Shown in pieces: positions 23,319-31,436 of a stretch of 64,000 bases of DNA (position 1 is the first letter of the stretch; every line of letters starts with the position of its first letter). Below the pieces are notes generated by a model. It worked only from the letters and a program-made list of their open reading frames with translations, ran no database searches and had not been told where the DNA came from. The position numbers were made by a program, and so were the translations under genes. The stretch comes from an uncultured Bacteroidota bacterium (lineage in GTDB: Bacteria > Bacteroidota > Bacteroidia > Flavobacteriales > Flavobacteriaceae): the NCBI GenBank assembly GCA_903902795.1, contig CAIUWH010000071.1, positions 1 to 64,000 of the forward strand. The letters are read 5' to 3'.

Positions 23319-23615
23319 ATGTCAAAATTTGGAGAACTTATCAATGCTCAAGTTCCAGTTTTAATCGACTTCTATACCGAGTGGAACGAATCTTCTGTAT
23401 CAATGCATCCTGTGATTAGAGATGTTGCGGCTGCACTTGGTGACAAGGCAAAAGTGATTAAAATAGATGTGGATAAAAACCAAGAATTAGCCGATGCTCT
23501 TCGCATCAAAGGTTTGCCAACACTGATGATTTATAAAGAAGGTCAAATGGTTTGGAGACAGTCGGGCGAGTTAGATGCCAATACCATAATTGGTCTAGTT
23601 CAAGAGCAAGTATAG
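23319..23615 (+). CDS. Thioredoxin-fold protein without active-site cysteines
   Basis: A 98-residue protein with the thioredoxin layout: VLIDFYTEW at 14-22, VIKIDVDKNQELADALRIKGLPTLMIYKEGQ (cis-Pro loop at GLPT), and a C-terminal helix. Where WCGPC should be, it reads W-N-E-S-S, and the whole protein has no cysteine. It therefore cannot do disulfide exchange. As I recall, similar Cys-less versions occur in other flavobacteria, which argues for a retained structural or binding role, not decay. It is cytosolic, with no signal peptide. Confidence 0.85.
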   Translation: MSKFGELINAQVPVLIDFYTEWNESSVSMHPVIRDVAAALGDKAKVIKIDVDKNQELADALRIKGLPTLMIYKEGQMVWRQSGELDANTIIGLVQEQV

Positions 23616-23641
23616 TCAGTACGACGAACTACGTAATCTAG

Positions 23642-24337
23642 TTAAAGTTTTTCACAAATAAATCCTCTTTCTTTTAAAAACTCCAGAGTTTGTGGCAGCG
23701 CATATTCTAAATTCTTGTAGGCTTTTTTGCTGTCGTGAAAAACGATAATACTGCCTGATTGCACATTGCTCAATACATTTTCTAAACATTTTATCTCCGA
23801 AACGTTTGCATCAAAATCGTAGGAAATAATATCCCACATGATGATTCTATATCCTAGTTTTCGTAAAACTTTGGATTGTGAAGGTTTTATTTTGCCATAC
23901 GGCGGACGGAAAAGGTCAGTAGGCAGAACGCAGATTTTAGAATGCAGATTTTCTTCTTCGGAATGCAAGTTTCCTTCTGCCTTCTGCCTTCTGCCTTCTG
24001 CCTTCTGATTATAGCACAATTCAACATTCTTTACATAAAGCTCATTAGTAGTCTTCCATCCATTTAAATGATTAAAAGTATGATTCCCGATGGAATGACC
24101 TTCGTCGATGACTTTCTGGACGATTTCTGGATATTTTCTAACGTTATCGCCGATGCAGAAAAAAGTGGCTTTGGCGTTATGATTTTTAAGTTGTGATAGT
24201 GTCCATTCGGTAATTTCGGGTGTCGGACCATCGTCAAATGTAAGATAAACTCTGTTTTCGCTGTTGGGAATGTCCCAAACGTAGTTCGAGAAAATGGTTT
24301 TGATCAGTCGATGCGTTTTTACCCAAGTGAAATTCAT
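23642..24337 (-). CDS. Polysaccharide deacetylase (NodB domain) with a repeat-derived insert
   Basis: A 231-residue protein. NodB motifs are intact: YLTFDDGPTPEITEW (Asp-Asp), SIGNHTFNHLNGW (His-x3-His), FRPPYGKIKP, IIMWDIISYDFD and GSIIVFHDS. Such enzymes remove N- or O-acetyl groups from peptidoglycan, chitin-like or exopolysaccharides using a metal ion. Between the second and third motifs lies an unusual insert of about 30 residues (QKAEGRRQKAEGN ... ICVLPTD), largely coded by a 7-bp tandem array. No signal peptide is evident. It follows the DUF2723 gene after a terminator. Confidence 0.88.
   Translation of the reverse strand: MNFTWVKTHRLIKTIFSNYVWDIPNSENRVYLTFDDGPTPEITEWTLSQLKNHNAKATFFCIGDNVRKYPEIVQKVIDEGHSIGNHTFNHLNGWKTTNELYVKNVELCYNQKAEGRRQKAEGNLHSEEENLHSKICVLPTDLFRPPYGKIKPSQSKVLRKLGYRIIMWDIISYDFDANVSEIKCLENVLSNVQSGSIIVFHDSKKAYKNLEYALPQTLEFLKERGFICEKL
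23973..24007. repeat. Heptanucleotide tandem repeat (CCTTCTG)5 inside a coding region
   Basis: Five perfect copies of CCTTCTG, 35 bp, within the deacetylase gene. The unit length is not a multiple of three, so gain or loss of one unit would shift the frame upstream of the FRPPYG motif. Confidence 0.95.
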
Positions 24338-24351
24338 GCTTCAAAAATAAT

Positions 24352-24391
24352 TAAAAAGTGCCAATAGAATAAAATCCATTGGCACTTTCTA
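24352..24391 (-). terminator. Terminator after the DUF2723 gene
   Basis: AAAGTGCCAAT (24355-24365) and ATTGGCACTTT (24378-24388) form a perfect 11-bp stem with a 12-base loop, followed on the minus strand by a mixed T/A run (CTTTTTAATTATTTTT). Confidence 0.8.
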
Positions 24392-24409
24392 TATCATAGA
24401 ACAAATTTA

Positions 24410-27400
24410 TTATTCCTTTTCTAATCCGAACTGTTCGTACATAGTTACAAAAGTATTAAACGTGCCTTTATTTTCATTGTAAAACGATTGGTCATTGTTG
24501 TCTTTCATGATGGTTAATAAATTGCGATACCGTTCAACATCTGTATAAATATCACTTGCCATAAAATTTTGATCGGCAGCATTAAACTGCTTATAATACA
24601 TTAAATTTTGTTGGTATTTTTTCATCAGTTTTTTCAACAGTTCCCTTGCTTTGGCCGATTCACCAACCTTGTAATAGCCATCCGCAAACGGATCAACTGC
24701 TGTATAATATCCGTAATAATCAATAGGCATTTTTGTTAATGACATTTCGATAATTTTTTTCGCTTTGTCGTTTTTTCCGTCTTGAATCAGTTGGTACATT
24801 AAACGCGACAGATTGTTTCGAGACGAAATACTATTTTTTCGTGTTTCTGGATCGTGGTAAATATCGGTGCGTTCGCCATTACCCCATGTCCATTTCTGAA
24901 CTAAATTATACATGATGTCCGAATCAACCTGACCTAAATCAAACGGATTTTCTTTATCTACTTTGGTTTTCACAGGAACCAATTTGTAGACCATTCCGTC
25001 TAATTGAAGGTAATCTTTCATCCACAAATAATCTTCATCACCAAAACTTCCACCAGTAAAGTATGTAGGACGTTCCCAATTGTTGTTGTTTAAAATGTCG
25101 AGCATGATCAAGCGATTTTTGTACAGCGCAGAACCGTCGATGTCAATGTCGATGTACGGAACAATCGAATCGTTGTATTTTGGATGTACCACTTTGTGTT
25201 TAATCACCGCATTTTTATCAATCGGAATACGTACTTTATTGGTTGGGAAAAAGTTTGCCATTTGACCACTTTGTAATTCTATTTTCGTCTTCGGATCTTC
25301 ACTTTTGGCAAAGTTTAAGAAGTCGTTCAAATCCCATCTGCTTTTGACTTGATCGCTAAATAATATGTAATCGCGCGTTCCATCTACATACTGATTGTGT
25401 TCGAACGAAATAGGCAGCCCTTTTGAATCATACGTTTTCATTTTCATTTGGTCGACATACCAATCGGTCATCAATAAGCTGGTACAACAAACTTTGACAT
25501 CGGTGCGATAACCTTCAATTTCTTGAGCGTACCACAATGGAAACGTATCGTTGTCGCCAATGGTGTACAAAATTGCATTAGGCTCACACGAATCGAGGTA
25601 CGCTTTCGCCATGGCCAATGCTGTATATTTATTAGAGCGATCATGATCGTCCCAGTTTTGTGTCGCCATCAATATCGGTGAAGCCACTAAACAAACTGCA
25701 ATGGTAAGCGGAGCGGCAATTTTTGCAGCAATTTTGTCTTTTATGATTTCATAGATAGCATAAACTCCAAATCCAACCCACATCGCAAAGACATAAAACG
25801 ATCCTACTAAGGCATAATCGCGCTCACGTGGTTCGAATGGTCGTTCGTTCAAGTAAATTTTTAGAGCTAAACCCGTAAATAAAAACAAAGCAAGTAATAC
25901 ATAAAATGTTTTTTTCTCCCTTTGAATGTGGTACATAAGACCAATTAGTCCTAAAATAAAAGGTAAAAAGTAATAGACATTTCTTCCTTTGTTGTTGGCA
26001 ATATCTTCGGGTAAATTACTTTGCGGACCTAGATGGATTTCATCTAAAAATGTAATTCCACTCAGCCAATTTCCGTCTAAATTATCGTATTTTCCTTGGA
26101 TGTCGTTTTGTCTTCCTACGAAATTCCACAATAAATAACGACCGTACATATAGCCAAATTGGTATTCCACCATAAATTGCAGATTATCCCAGGTTTTTGG
26201 TTTTTCAATTTCGAGATATTCGCCATACGCTCTTAAAAAGGCAACATAACCATCGTTGTCAATTTTGTTGGAAGCATATGCTTGACGGAATTCGGCTACT
26301 ATATCTAATAGTTCTTGTTCCTCAGATAGTTCGGCTTTGATTCTGAATTCTGGCGGACGTGTAAATGTGATGTAATTTTCGGTATGTTCGGTGCTCCACA
26401 ATCTCGGTAAGATGGCTTTATGCGCGTCATCCGAATTCTGAACGGCGTTTTTGTAATTATTTACAATTTCGTATTTGCCTGTTTTATAATTTCTTTCGTA
26501 GTTGGGCGCTTTGTCTAAATAAGGCGTAGTAGGATCTAAACCTGCAAACGTGTCGGTGTATTGCGGACCGTAGAAAAGCGGATTTACACCATATTGTTCT
26601 CTATTGTAATACGCTAAAACTTCGGCGGCATCGGACGGTTTGTTTTCGTTTATTGGTGTATTGGCATTGGCACGAATGGGTAACATCAACCAGGTTGAAA
26701 ATCCGATTAAAACGAAAAGAACACACAATAAAATAGTGTTATAAAAGGCTTGTTGTTTCTTTTTGGTATATTGTAATCCGAAGTAGAAAAACCCAATAAT
26801 TAAGGCAAACATGATGAACGTTCCTGAGTCGAATGGAAGTCCGAGTGTGTTAACAAAAAAGATCTCACTTTTTCCGAAAAAACCTAAGGTATACGGCAAC
26901 AATAATTTGAAGATGAACAGTAAAATCGCAACAATAACCACATTCGCAACGATGAAGTTCTTTACCGTTACTTTTGGATACTGCTTAAAGAAATATAAAA
27001 ATCCGATCGATGGAAGTGTCAACAAAGCCATAAAGTGCACTCCAAACGACAATCCAACAATCAATGAAATAAGCAGCAACCAACGATTTCCTCGAGGCGA
27101 ATTCATATCTTGTTCCCAGCGCAATCCCAACCAAAACAGCAACGCAATGAATAAGGTCGCCATCGCATACACTTCAGCTTCTACAGCATTGTACCAAAAA
27201 CTATCTGAAAAAGTAAAGGTTAACGCGCCAATGAACGAACTTCCTAAAATTGCAACTAAATTGTCTTTGTTGAGTTCGGTATAGTTAGAAACAACTTTTC
27301 GAAGGACAATGGTCGACGACCAAAACATAAATAAAATGGTAAAGGCGCTCGAAAAAACCGACATCATATTCACCATCAAAGCAATGTTTTCTTTCCCGAT

Positions 27401-27610
27401 CGCAAACAGCGAGAAAAATGCTCCCATCATCTGGTATAATGGCGCTCCTGGCGGATGTCCTACTTGTAATTTGGCCGAAGTAGCGATGTATTCACCGCAG
27501 TCCCAAAAACTCATAGTGGGTTCAACAGTCAACGTATAGGTGACCAATGCAATCGAAAAAGCAACCCAGCCTAATACGGTATTCCACTTTTTAAAGTTAA
27601 ATGTTGTCAT
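24410..27610 (-). CDS. DUF2723 (TMEM260-like) multi-pass membrane protein
   Basis: A 1066-residue protein. The N-terminal 650 residues contain about twelve or more helices, opening with LVTYTLTVEPTMSFWDCGEYIATSAKLQVGHPPGAPLYQMMG. This is the DUF2723 hallmark with an acidic, GT-C-like first loop. The C-terminal 400 residues are soluble and include IGDNDTFPLWYAQEIEG and a TPR-like helical end. The family is related to eukaryotic TMEM260, a protein O-mannosyltransferase, so glycan transfer in the periplasm is a reasonable inference. It is often conserved near Bacteroidetes cell-surface genes. Monocistronic, ending at the hairpin at 24355. Confidence 0.85.
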   Translation of the reverse strand: MTTFNFKKWNTVLGWVAFSIALVTYTLTVEPTMSFWDCGEYIATSAKLQVGHPPGAPLYQMMGAFFSLFAIGKENIALMVNMMSVFSSAFTILFMFWSSTIVLRKVVSNYTELNKDNLVAILGSSFIGALTFTFSDSFWYNAVEAEVYAMATLFIALLFWLGLRWEQDMNSPRGNRWLLLISLIVGLSFGVHFMALLTLPSIGFLYFFKQYPKVTVKNFIVANVVIVAILLFIFKLLLPYTLGFFGKSEIFFVNTLGLPFDSGTFIMFALIIGFFYFGLQYTKKKQQAFYNTILLCVLFVLIGFSTWLMLPIRANANTPINENKPSDAAEVLAYYNREQYGVNPLFYGPQYTDTFAGLDPTTPYLDKAPNYERNYKTGKYEIVNNYKNAVQNSDDAHKAILPRLWSTEHTENYITFTRPPEFRIKAELSEEQELLDIVAEFRQAYASNKIDNDGYVAFLRAYGEYLEIEKPKTWDNLQFMVEYQFGYMYGRYLLWNFVGRQNDIQGKYDNLDGNWLSGITFLDEIHLGPQSNLPEDIANNKGRNVYYFLPFILGLIGLMYHIQREKKTFYVLLALFLFTGLALKIYLNERPFEPRERDYALVGSFYVFAMWVGFGVYAIYEIIKDKIAAKIAAPLTIAVCLVASPILMATQNWDDHDRSNKYTALAMAKAYLDSCEPNAILYTIGDNDTFPLWYAQEIEGYRTDVKVCCTSLLMTDWYVDQMKMKTYDSKGLPISFEHNQYVDGTRDYILFSDQVKSRWDLNDFLNFAKSEDPKTKIELQSGQMANFFPTNKVRIPIDKNAVIKHKVVHPKYNDSIVPYIDIDIDGSALYKNRLIMLDILNNNNWERPTYFTGGSFGDEDYLWMKDYLQLDGMVYKLVPVKTKVDKENPFDLGQVDSDIMYNLVQKWTWGNGERTDIYHDPETRKNSISSRNNLSRLMYQLIQDGKNDKAKKIIEMSLTKMPIDYYGYYTAVDPFADGYYKVGESAKARELLKKLMKKYQQNLMYYKQFNAADQNFMASDIYTDVERYRNLLTIMKDNNDQSFYNENKGTFNTFVTMYEQFGLEKE

Positions 27611-27733
27611 AAATCGTTGTTCGGATTTGATTTTTAATATTGTGCAAAGAAACTATTTTTTTAACGAATGTGATAAAATGCGGTTGATAAAATTTTCACA
27701 AATCAGGTATTGAATAGTTTGCAGTGGCTTTGT

Positions 27734-28423
27734 TTATTCTGTTATTTTGAATTCGATACCTATGAAGCGAATGCTTTCAATTCGAATGCAATCGTCTTCT
27801 TGAAAGTACTTCCGAATCTTACTGATATATACATCCATACTTCTGCCTGAGAAATAATCATCGGTATTCCAAATGGCTTTTAATATTTGCTCTCTTTTGA
27901 TCAGCTGATTCTTGTGATGGTAAAAGAAGTCAATTAAAGCCGCTTCTTTTTCGGTGAGCTGTTGCGATTGATTGTCCCATTCTAAACACATTCGATTGGT
28001 GTCAAAAATGTACTTCCCAATGGGATAATTTTGTCTACTTATTATTTTCTTCGGATAAAACTCGCTTCTTTTTAAAATATTGTACATTCGTAAAATGAGT
28101 TCATCTACATCAAAGGGTTTTACGATGTAATCGTCGGCGCCTAATTGTAATCCTTTTATTTTGTCTTCTTTTAATTTCTTTGCTGTCAGAAATACAAAAG
28201 GCACATCAGGATTAATTTCTTGTATGTTTTCGGCAAGGGTAAATCCGTCCATTTCGGGCATCATCACATCCAACAAACACAAATCGAAAGAATGGGTTGT
28301 AAACAATTCCAATGCTTTTTTGCCATTTTCTGCCAAAATCACTTCAAAACCATTTAATTCCAAATACTGTTGTAGCACGATTGAAAAATCGAGATCATCT
28401 TCGGCCAAAAGAACTTTCTTCAT
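27734..28423 (-). CDS. OmpR/PhoB-type response regulator (RprY-like)
   Basis: A 229-residue protein: receiver domain (1-120) with acidic pocket EDD at 8-10, phospho-acceptor Asp52 in CLLDVMMPEMDG, and Lys in VFLTAKK; then a winged-helix DNA-binding domain (LTEKEAALIDFFYHHKNQLIKREQILKAIWN ... SGRSMDVYISKIRKYF). It is the partner of the histidine kinase 5 bases upstream. The pair resembles Bacteroides RprX/RprY; the signal and targets are unknown. Confidence 0.92.
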   Translation of the reverse strand: MKKVLLAEDDLDFSIVLQQYLELNGFEVILAENGKKALELFTTHSFDLCLLDVMMPEMDGFTLAENIQEINPDVPFVFLTAKKLKEDKIKGLQLGADDYIVKPFDVDELILRMYNILKRSEFYPKKIISRQNYPIGKYIFDTNRMCLEWDNQSQQLTEKEAALIDFFYHHKNQLIKREQILKAIWNTDDYFSGRSMDVYISKIRKYFQEDDCIRIESIRFIGIEFKITE

Positions 28424-28428
28424 GTGAA

Positions 28429-29793
28429 TTACATTGCTGATGGTACTAGTAATGTCAATCGAGTGCCTTTACCCAAATCACTCACCAAGTCGATACTTCC
28501 TTTGTGGGCCTTTATAATTTGATCAACATAGTATAATCCTAATCCCAATCCTTTAGTAGTATGGACGTTGCCTTTTTCTACCCGATAAAACTTGTCGAAA
28601 AGCAGGTTTTGTTTGCTTTTTTCTATGCCCATTCCGTTGTCTTCAATGCTAATACTGAACAGATTGTTTTGAAGTTTAGTTGAAACAAAAATAGTCGTAC
28701 TGCCATATTTTACTGCGTTTTCCAATACATTTAAAATTGCGGTCGTCAGGTGAAAAGTATCTAAGGTCAACATCGGTGACTCCGAACAAAAATCGGTTTC
28801 AAGCACGGTTTCATGATGTGCTAGTTTGAAATCGGCAATGACGGTGTTTAAGAAAGTATGAGCATTTATTTTTTGTTTTTGCAATTCGATTTCTTCATGA
28901 CCTAATGAATTGTTCAGCACTTGGTCAATAAGATGCTGTAAACGTTCGTTTTGTCGATTGATGGTGTGTAGCAATTGATTGTAAATTTCTTCATTTTCTT
29001 TGATGTCTTTCCTTTCTAAAATTTTGGTGGACACCGAAAGTGTGGTGAGTGGTGTTTTTAGTTCGTGCGTAATGTTGTTGATGAAATCGGTTTTGATGTC
29101 ACTGATTTTTTTCTGCTTGATTAAGGCTTTGATGGTGATGACAAAAATACTTATAAGCGTCAGAATCAATACAAAGGAAAAGAGTAGTAGTGACGACATC
29201 CTTTTAAAAACGATAAGTTCCCAGTTTTTTACGGAAACGTATAACGCATCTTCAGTCAGCAATTTATAAGTGGAGTTACCGGCATCTGAACTAGTTGTTC
29301 CCACGTAATTCCGAATCAGAAATGCATCGTCTAAAGAAGCCAAATTGCCGTAGATCATGTTTTCAATGAGAGGTTTTTCGGCAAAAAGAGTATCGGCTTG
29401 CTTGGTGTTGTTATACATCACAAACTTGTTGAGGACAACAGCAAAATGGATGGATAATTCAGGGAACTCTTTTTCGAATTCGCTTTGCAAACGTGCGGTG
29501 AGTTGGTCTTTAAATTGGTTTTGAAGTAACTCTTGCTTGATTTGTTCTCCGTTGCTTTTATCTACTGTATAGTTCTCAGCTAATTTTTTATACAACACAT
29601 CTTTTTTATGGAACAGACTACTGTCGAGATCACTGTAGTCGTTGGTGATTTTGCTCAATCGGTCTTTTACTTCGAGCCGAAATTGAGCTACTTTATAGCG
29701 ATAGGTCGTTTTTACCAAATACAATTGTATAAAGCACAACGCTACTAAAGCGAAGGTGGAAAGAGCAATCAGTATGTTTATTTTGTGCTTCAT
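28429..29793 (-). CDS. Membrane sensor histidine kinase (RprX-like)
   Basis: A 454-residue protein: TM1 about 8-28, a periplasmic sensor of about 170 residues, TM2 about 200-222, then the dimerisation helix with phospho-acceptor His243 (INNITHELKTPLTTLS) and a HATPase domain with LNVLENAVKYG (N box), DNGMGIEKS and GLGLGLYYV. It should phosphorylate Asp52 of the downstream regulator. The periplasmic domain shows no named sensor fold. A TATTTTTG -7 box (29810-29817 on the minus strand) stands 16 bases before the ATG. Confidence 0.92.
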   Translation of the reverse strand: MKHKINILIALSTFALVALCFIQLYLVKTTYRYKVAQFRLEVKDRLSKITNDYSDLDSSLFHKKDVLYKKLAENYTVDKSNGEQIKQELLQNQFKDQLTARLQSEFEKEFPELSIHFAVVLNKFVMYNNTKQADTLFAEKPLIENMIYGNLASLDDAFLIRNYVGTTSSDAGNSTYKLLTEDALYVSVKNWELIVFKRMSSLLLFSFVLILTLISIFVITIKALIKQKKISDIKTDFINNITHELKTPLTTLSVSTKILERKDIKENEEIYNQLLHTINRQNERLQHLIDQVLNNSLGHEEIELQKQKINAHTFLNTVIADFKLAHHETVLETDFCSESPMLTLDTFHLTTAILNVLENAVKYGSTTIFVSTKLQNNLFSISIEDNGMGIEKSKQNLLFDKFYRVEKGNVHTTKGLGLGLYYVDQIIKAHKGSIDLVSDLGKGTRLTLLVPSAM

Positions 29794-29809
29794 GGTCGTA
29801 ATTCGAATT

Positions 29810-29817
29810 CAAAAATA
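29810..29817 (-). promoter_or_regulatory. -7 box of the two-component operon
   Basis: TATTTTTG on the minus strand, perfect TAnnTTTG, with no clear TTTG at -33. The rest of the gap to the tRNA promoter (29818-29995) shows no ORF or strong repeat. Confidence 0.5.
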
Positions 29818-29995
29818 AGAGGATTTATTGTAAAAACAGCTTTTTATAGTAGTATTAACCTACGATTAACTTTCGAAGCAGTTCAGATTGGATTTTATTG
29901 AATCTATTTTGTTTGAAGGAAAATAATAGAAGATGAAATAGTTACCCGTTCAAACTTACAAAAGAAAGATAATTGTAATAAAAACCATTGAAATG

Positions 29996-30026
29996 TTTGC
30001 TTAAAAAAAAATTTGTATTAAATTTG
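29996..30026 (+). promoter_or_regulatory. Promoter of tRNA-Gln
   Basis: TTTG (29996-29999), 19 bases, TAAATTTG (30019-30026): a full consensus match. The tRNA begins at 30047. Confidence 0.85.
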
Positions 30027-30046
30027 CACCCGCATTCAAGTTTTAT

Positions 30047-30117
30047 TGGTCTATGGTGTAATGGTAACACAACTGTTTTTGGTGCAGTCTTTCAAGGTTC
30101 GAGTCCTTGTAGACCAA
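30047..30117 (+). tRNA. tRNA-Gln (anticodon UUG)
   Basis: 71 bases fold as a tRNA: acceptor TGGTCTA/TAGACCA; D arm around GGTGTAATGGTAACAC; anticodon arm ACTGT-TTTTGGT-GCAGT with anticodon TTG; T arm CAAGG-TTCGAGT-CCTTG. The CCA end is not encoded. The 3' end is the start of a 97-bp tandem repeat array. Confidence 0.96.
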
Positions 30118-30352
30118 CAAAATAATCCCAGCTAAAAGGCTGGGATTTTTTGTTTGTAGAAGGCGAGAAGTTTATCCCGATAACGCAGTGAATCGGGAAG
30201 TCCTTGTAGACCAACAAAATAATCCTAGCCTTTCAGCTAGGATTTTTTGTTTGTACAAGGCGAGAAGTTTATCCCGAAAACGCAGTGAATCGGGAAGTCC
30301 TTGTAGACCAACAAAATAATCCCAGCTAAAAGGCTGGGATTTTTTGTTTACC
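30104..30352 (+). repeat. 97-bp tandem repeats of the tRNA-Gln 3' end plus terminator
   Basis: 2.6 copies with exact 97-bp period start at 30104, 30201 and 30298. Each begins with the last bases of the tRNA (TCCTTGTAGACCA) and continues with a terminator hairpin; the first two then carry a second hairpin (TCCCGAT/ATCGGGA). Terminators in copies 1 and 3 are AATCCCAGC/GCTGGGATT. Copy 2 has AATCCTAGC/GCTAGGATT with a nearly inverted loop, so base pairing is kept. Confidence 0.95.
30123..30153 (+). terminator. Terminator of tRNA-Gln (first of three)
   Basis: AATCCCAGC-TAAAA-GGCTGGGATT followed by T6. Equivalent hairpins occur at about 30220-30248 and 30317-30346 in the later repeat copies. Confidence 0.85.
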
Positions 30353-30384
30353 TAGTAAGGTACTTATTCCGAAATTTGATGATA

Positions 30385-30419
30385 TAAAAAAACCTCGCAA
30401 TTTCTTGAGAGGTTTTTTC
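30385..30419 (-). terminator. Terminator of the UspA gene
   Basis: AAAAAACCTC (30387-30396) pairs with GAGGTTTTTT (30409-30418). On the minus strand it lies 17 bases after the UspA stop and ends in a T run. Confidence 0.8.
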
Positions 30420-30435
30420 GTATTTAGTTTGGCAG

Positions 30436-31260
30436 TTAAATTTTAAACGTCACCACTGGGCGCGTTGCGTGATTGACTAAGTCTTCACTGATGCTTCCAT
30501 TAAAAAAGTGAGATAGTCCTTTTCTTCCGTGTGTACTCATTCCAATTAAATCGGCGTTGATACTATTAGAAAAATTCAGAACGCCTTTTTCAACATTGGT
30601 TTCGTTATAAATGTGAGTTTTGTATTTGTTTACACTAAAGTTGGATATAAATTTAGTCATGATCTCTTCTGAAAGAGAAGTTGGTTTGAAATCATTTGGT
30701 GTATTAATCATAGCCAAGTGCAAGGTAGCATCAAATTTATTAGCAAAATCGACTACTTTTTCAAATGGTTTTTTGATTTCATCAGAAAAGTCAGACGCGA
30801 ATACGAAATCATTTACTTGGAAATTCGGTTCATCTTTTTTGATGATTAATACTGGTACTTCTGAGTTTCTAACGACTTTTTCAGCATTAGAACCAATAAA
30901 CATTTCTTTGTAACCACTAGCGCCATGTGAACCCATTACGATTAAATCTACATTGTTTTTCTGACTTATTTTTAAAATTCCGTCAAAAGCCAATTCGAAC
31001 TGAACCACTTGAGAAACATTCAAACCGTCTAAATAATCTTCGTCCATCAAATCGTCTAATCGAGAGATAGCTGCATTTTTAAAAAACATAATTTCAGGAA
31101 TGTCCTTACCTGAACCAATGGCGTCACCAGCTTGATGAGGTAGTTCCAACATATGCAACAATATAATTTCACCATTGTTTTTTCTTGCAATTTGAGCAGC
31201 TACTTTCAAAGCATACTCAGCGTGCTTAGAAAAGTCTGTAGGAATTAAAATTTTTTTCAT
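30436..31260 (-). CDS. Tandem universal stress protein (UspA family)
   Basis: A 274-residue protein with two Usp domains. The first begins MKKILIPTDFSKHAEYALKVAAQIA and has the nucleotide-binding pattern MGSHGASGYKEMFIGSNAEKVV. The second repeats FVFASDFSDEIKKPFEKVV and GMSTHGRKGLSHFFNGSISEDLV. Both G-x2-G-x9-G-S loops look able to bind ATP. The listed ORF starts 25 codons earlier, in the AT-rich promoter region; Met at 31260 matches the family start. It is divergent from rimP. Confidence 0.9.
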   Translation of the reverse strand: MKKILIPTDFSKHAEYALKVAAQIARKNNGEIILLHMLELPHQAGDAIGSGKDIPEIMFFKNAAISRLDDLMDEDYLDGLNVSQVVQFELAFDGILKISQKNNVDLIVMGSHGASGYKEMFIGSNAEKVVRNSEVPVLIIKKDEPNFQVNDFVFASDFSDEIKKPFEKVVDFANKFDATLHLAMINTPNDFKPTSLSEEIMTKFISNFSVNKYKTHIYNETNVEKGVLNFSNSINADLIGMSTHGRKGLSHFFNGSISEDLVNHATRPVVTFKI

Positions 31261-31343
31261 AAAGATTGATATAAGATATTGATTTTTGTTGTTGTTTTTA
31301 ACTTGATAAAGATAAGGATTTTTTTTAAGATTCATAAATGATA

Positions 31344-31372
31344 TTTGTCATTAAAAAAAAATTGTATATTTG
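31344..31372 (+). promoter_or_regulatory. Promoter of rimP-nusA-infB
   Basis: TTTG (31344-31347), 17 bases, TATATTTG (31365-31372). Transcription should begin near 31379, leaving a leader of about 58 bases before rimP. Confidence 0.75.
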
Positions 31373-31402
31373 CACGGTTATTTATCATCAAAATTAAATA
31401 AT

Positions 31403-31430
31403 GAGGGAAGCATTGCTTCCCTCTTTTTAT
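31403..31430 (+). promoter_or_regulatory. Terminator-like hairpin in the rimP-nusA-infB leader
   Basis: GAGGGAAGC-ATT-GCTTCCCTC is a perfect 9-bp GC-rich stem with a 3-base loop, followed by TTTTTAT. It sits between the promoter and the rimP ATG, where an intrinsic terminator would act as an attenuator. The ORF-track start for rimP at 31401 lies on this hairpin and is rejected. Confidence 0.7.
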
Positions 31431-31436
31431 AGAAAT

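Noticed and set aside
26811-27284. 157-residue plus-strand ORF inside the DUF2723 gene
   Set aside because: Antisense shadow of a well-conserved membrane-protein coding region with no start signals.
30104-30352. CRISPR array
   Set aside because: The 97-bp repeats have no spacers of unique sequence, the repeated unit is the tRNA end plus terminator, and no cas genes are present.
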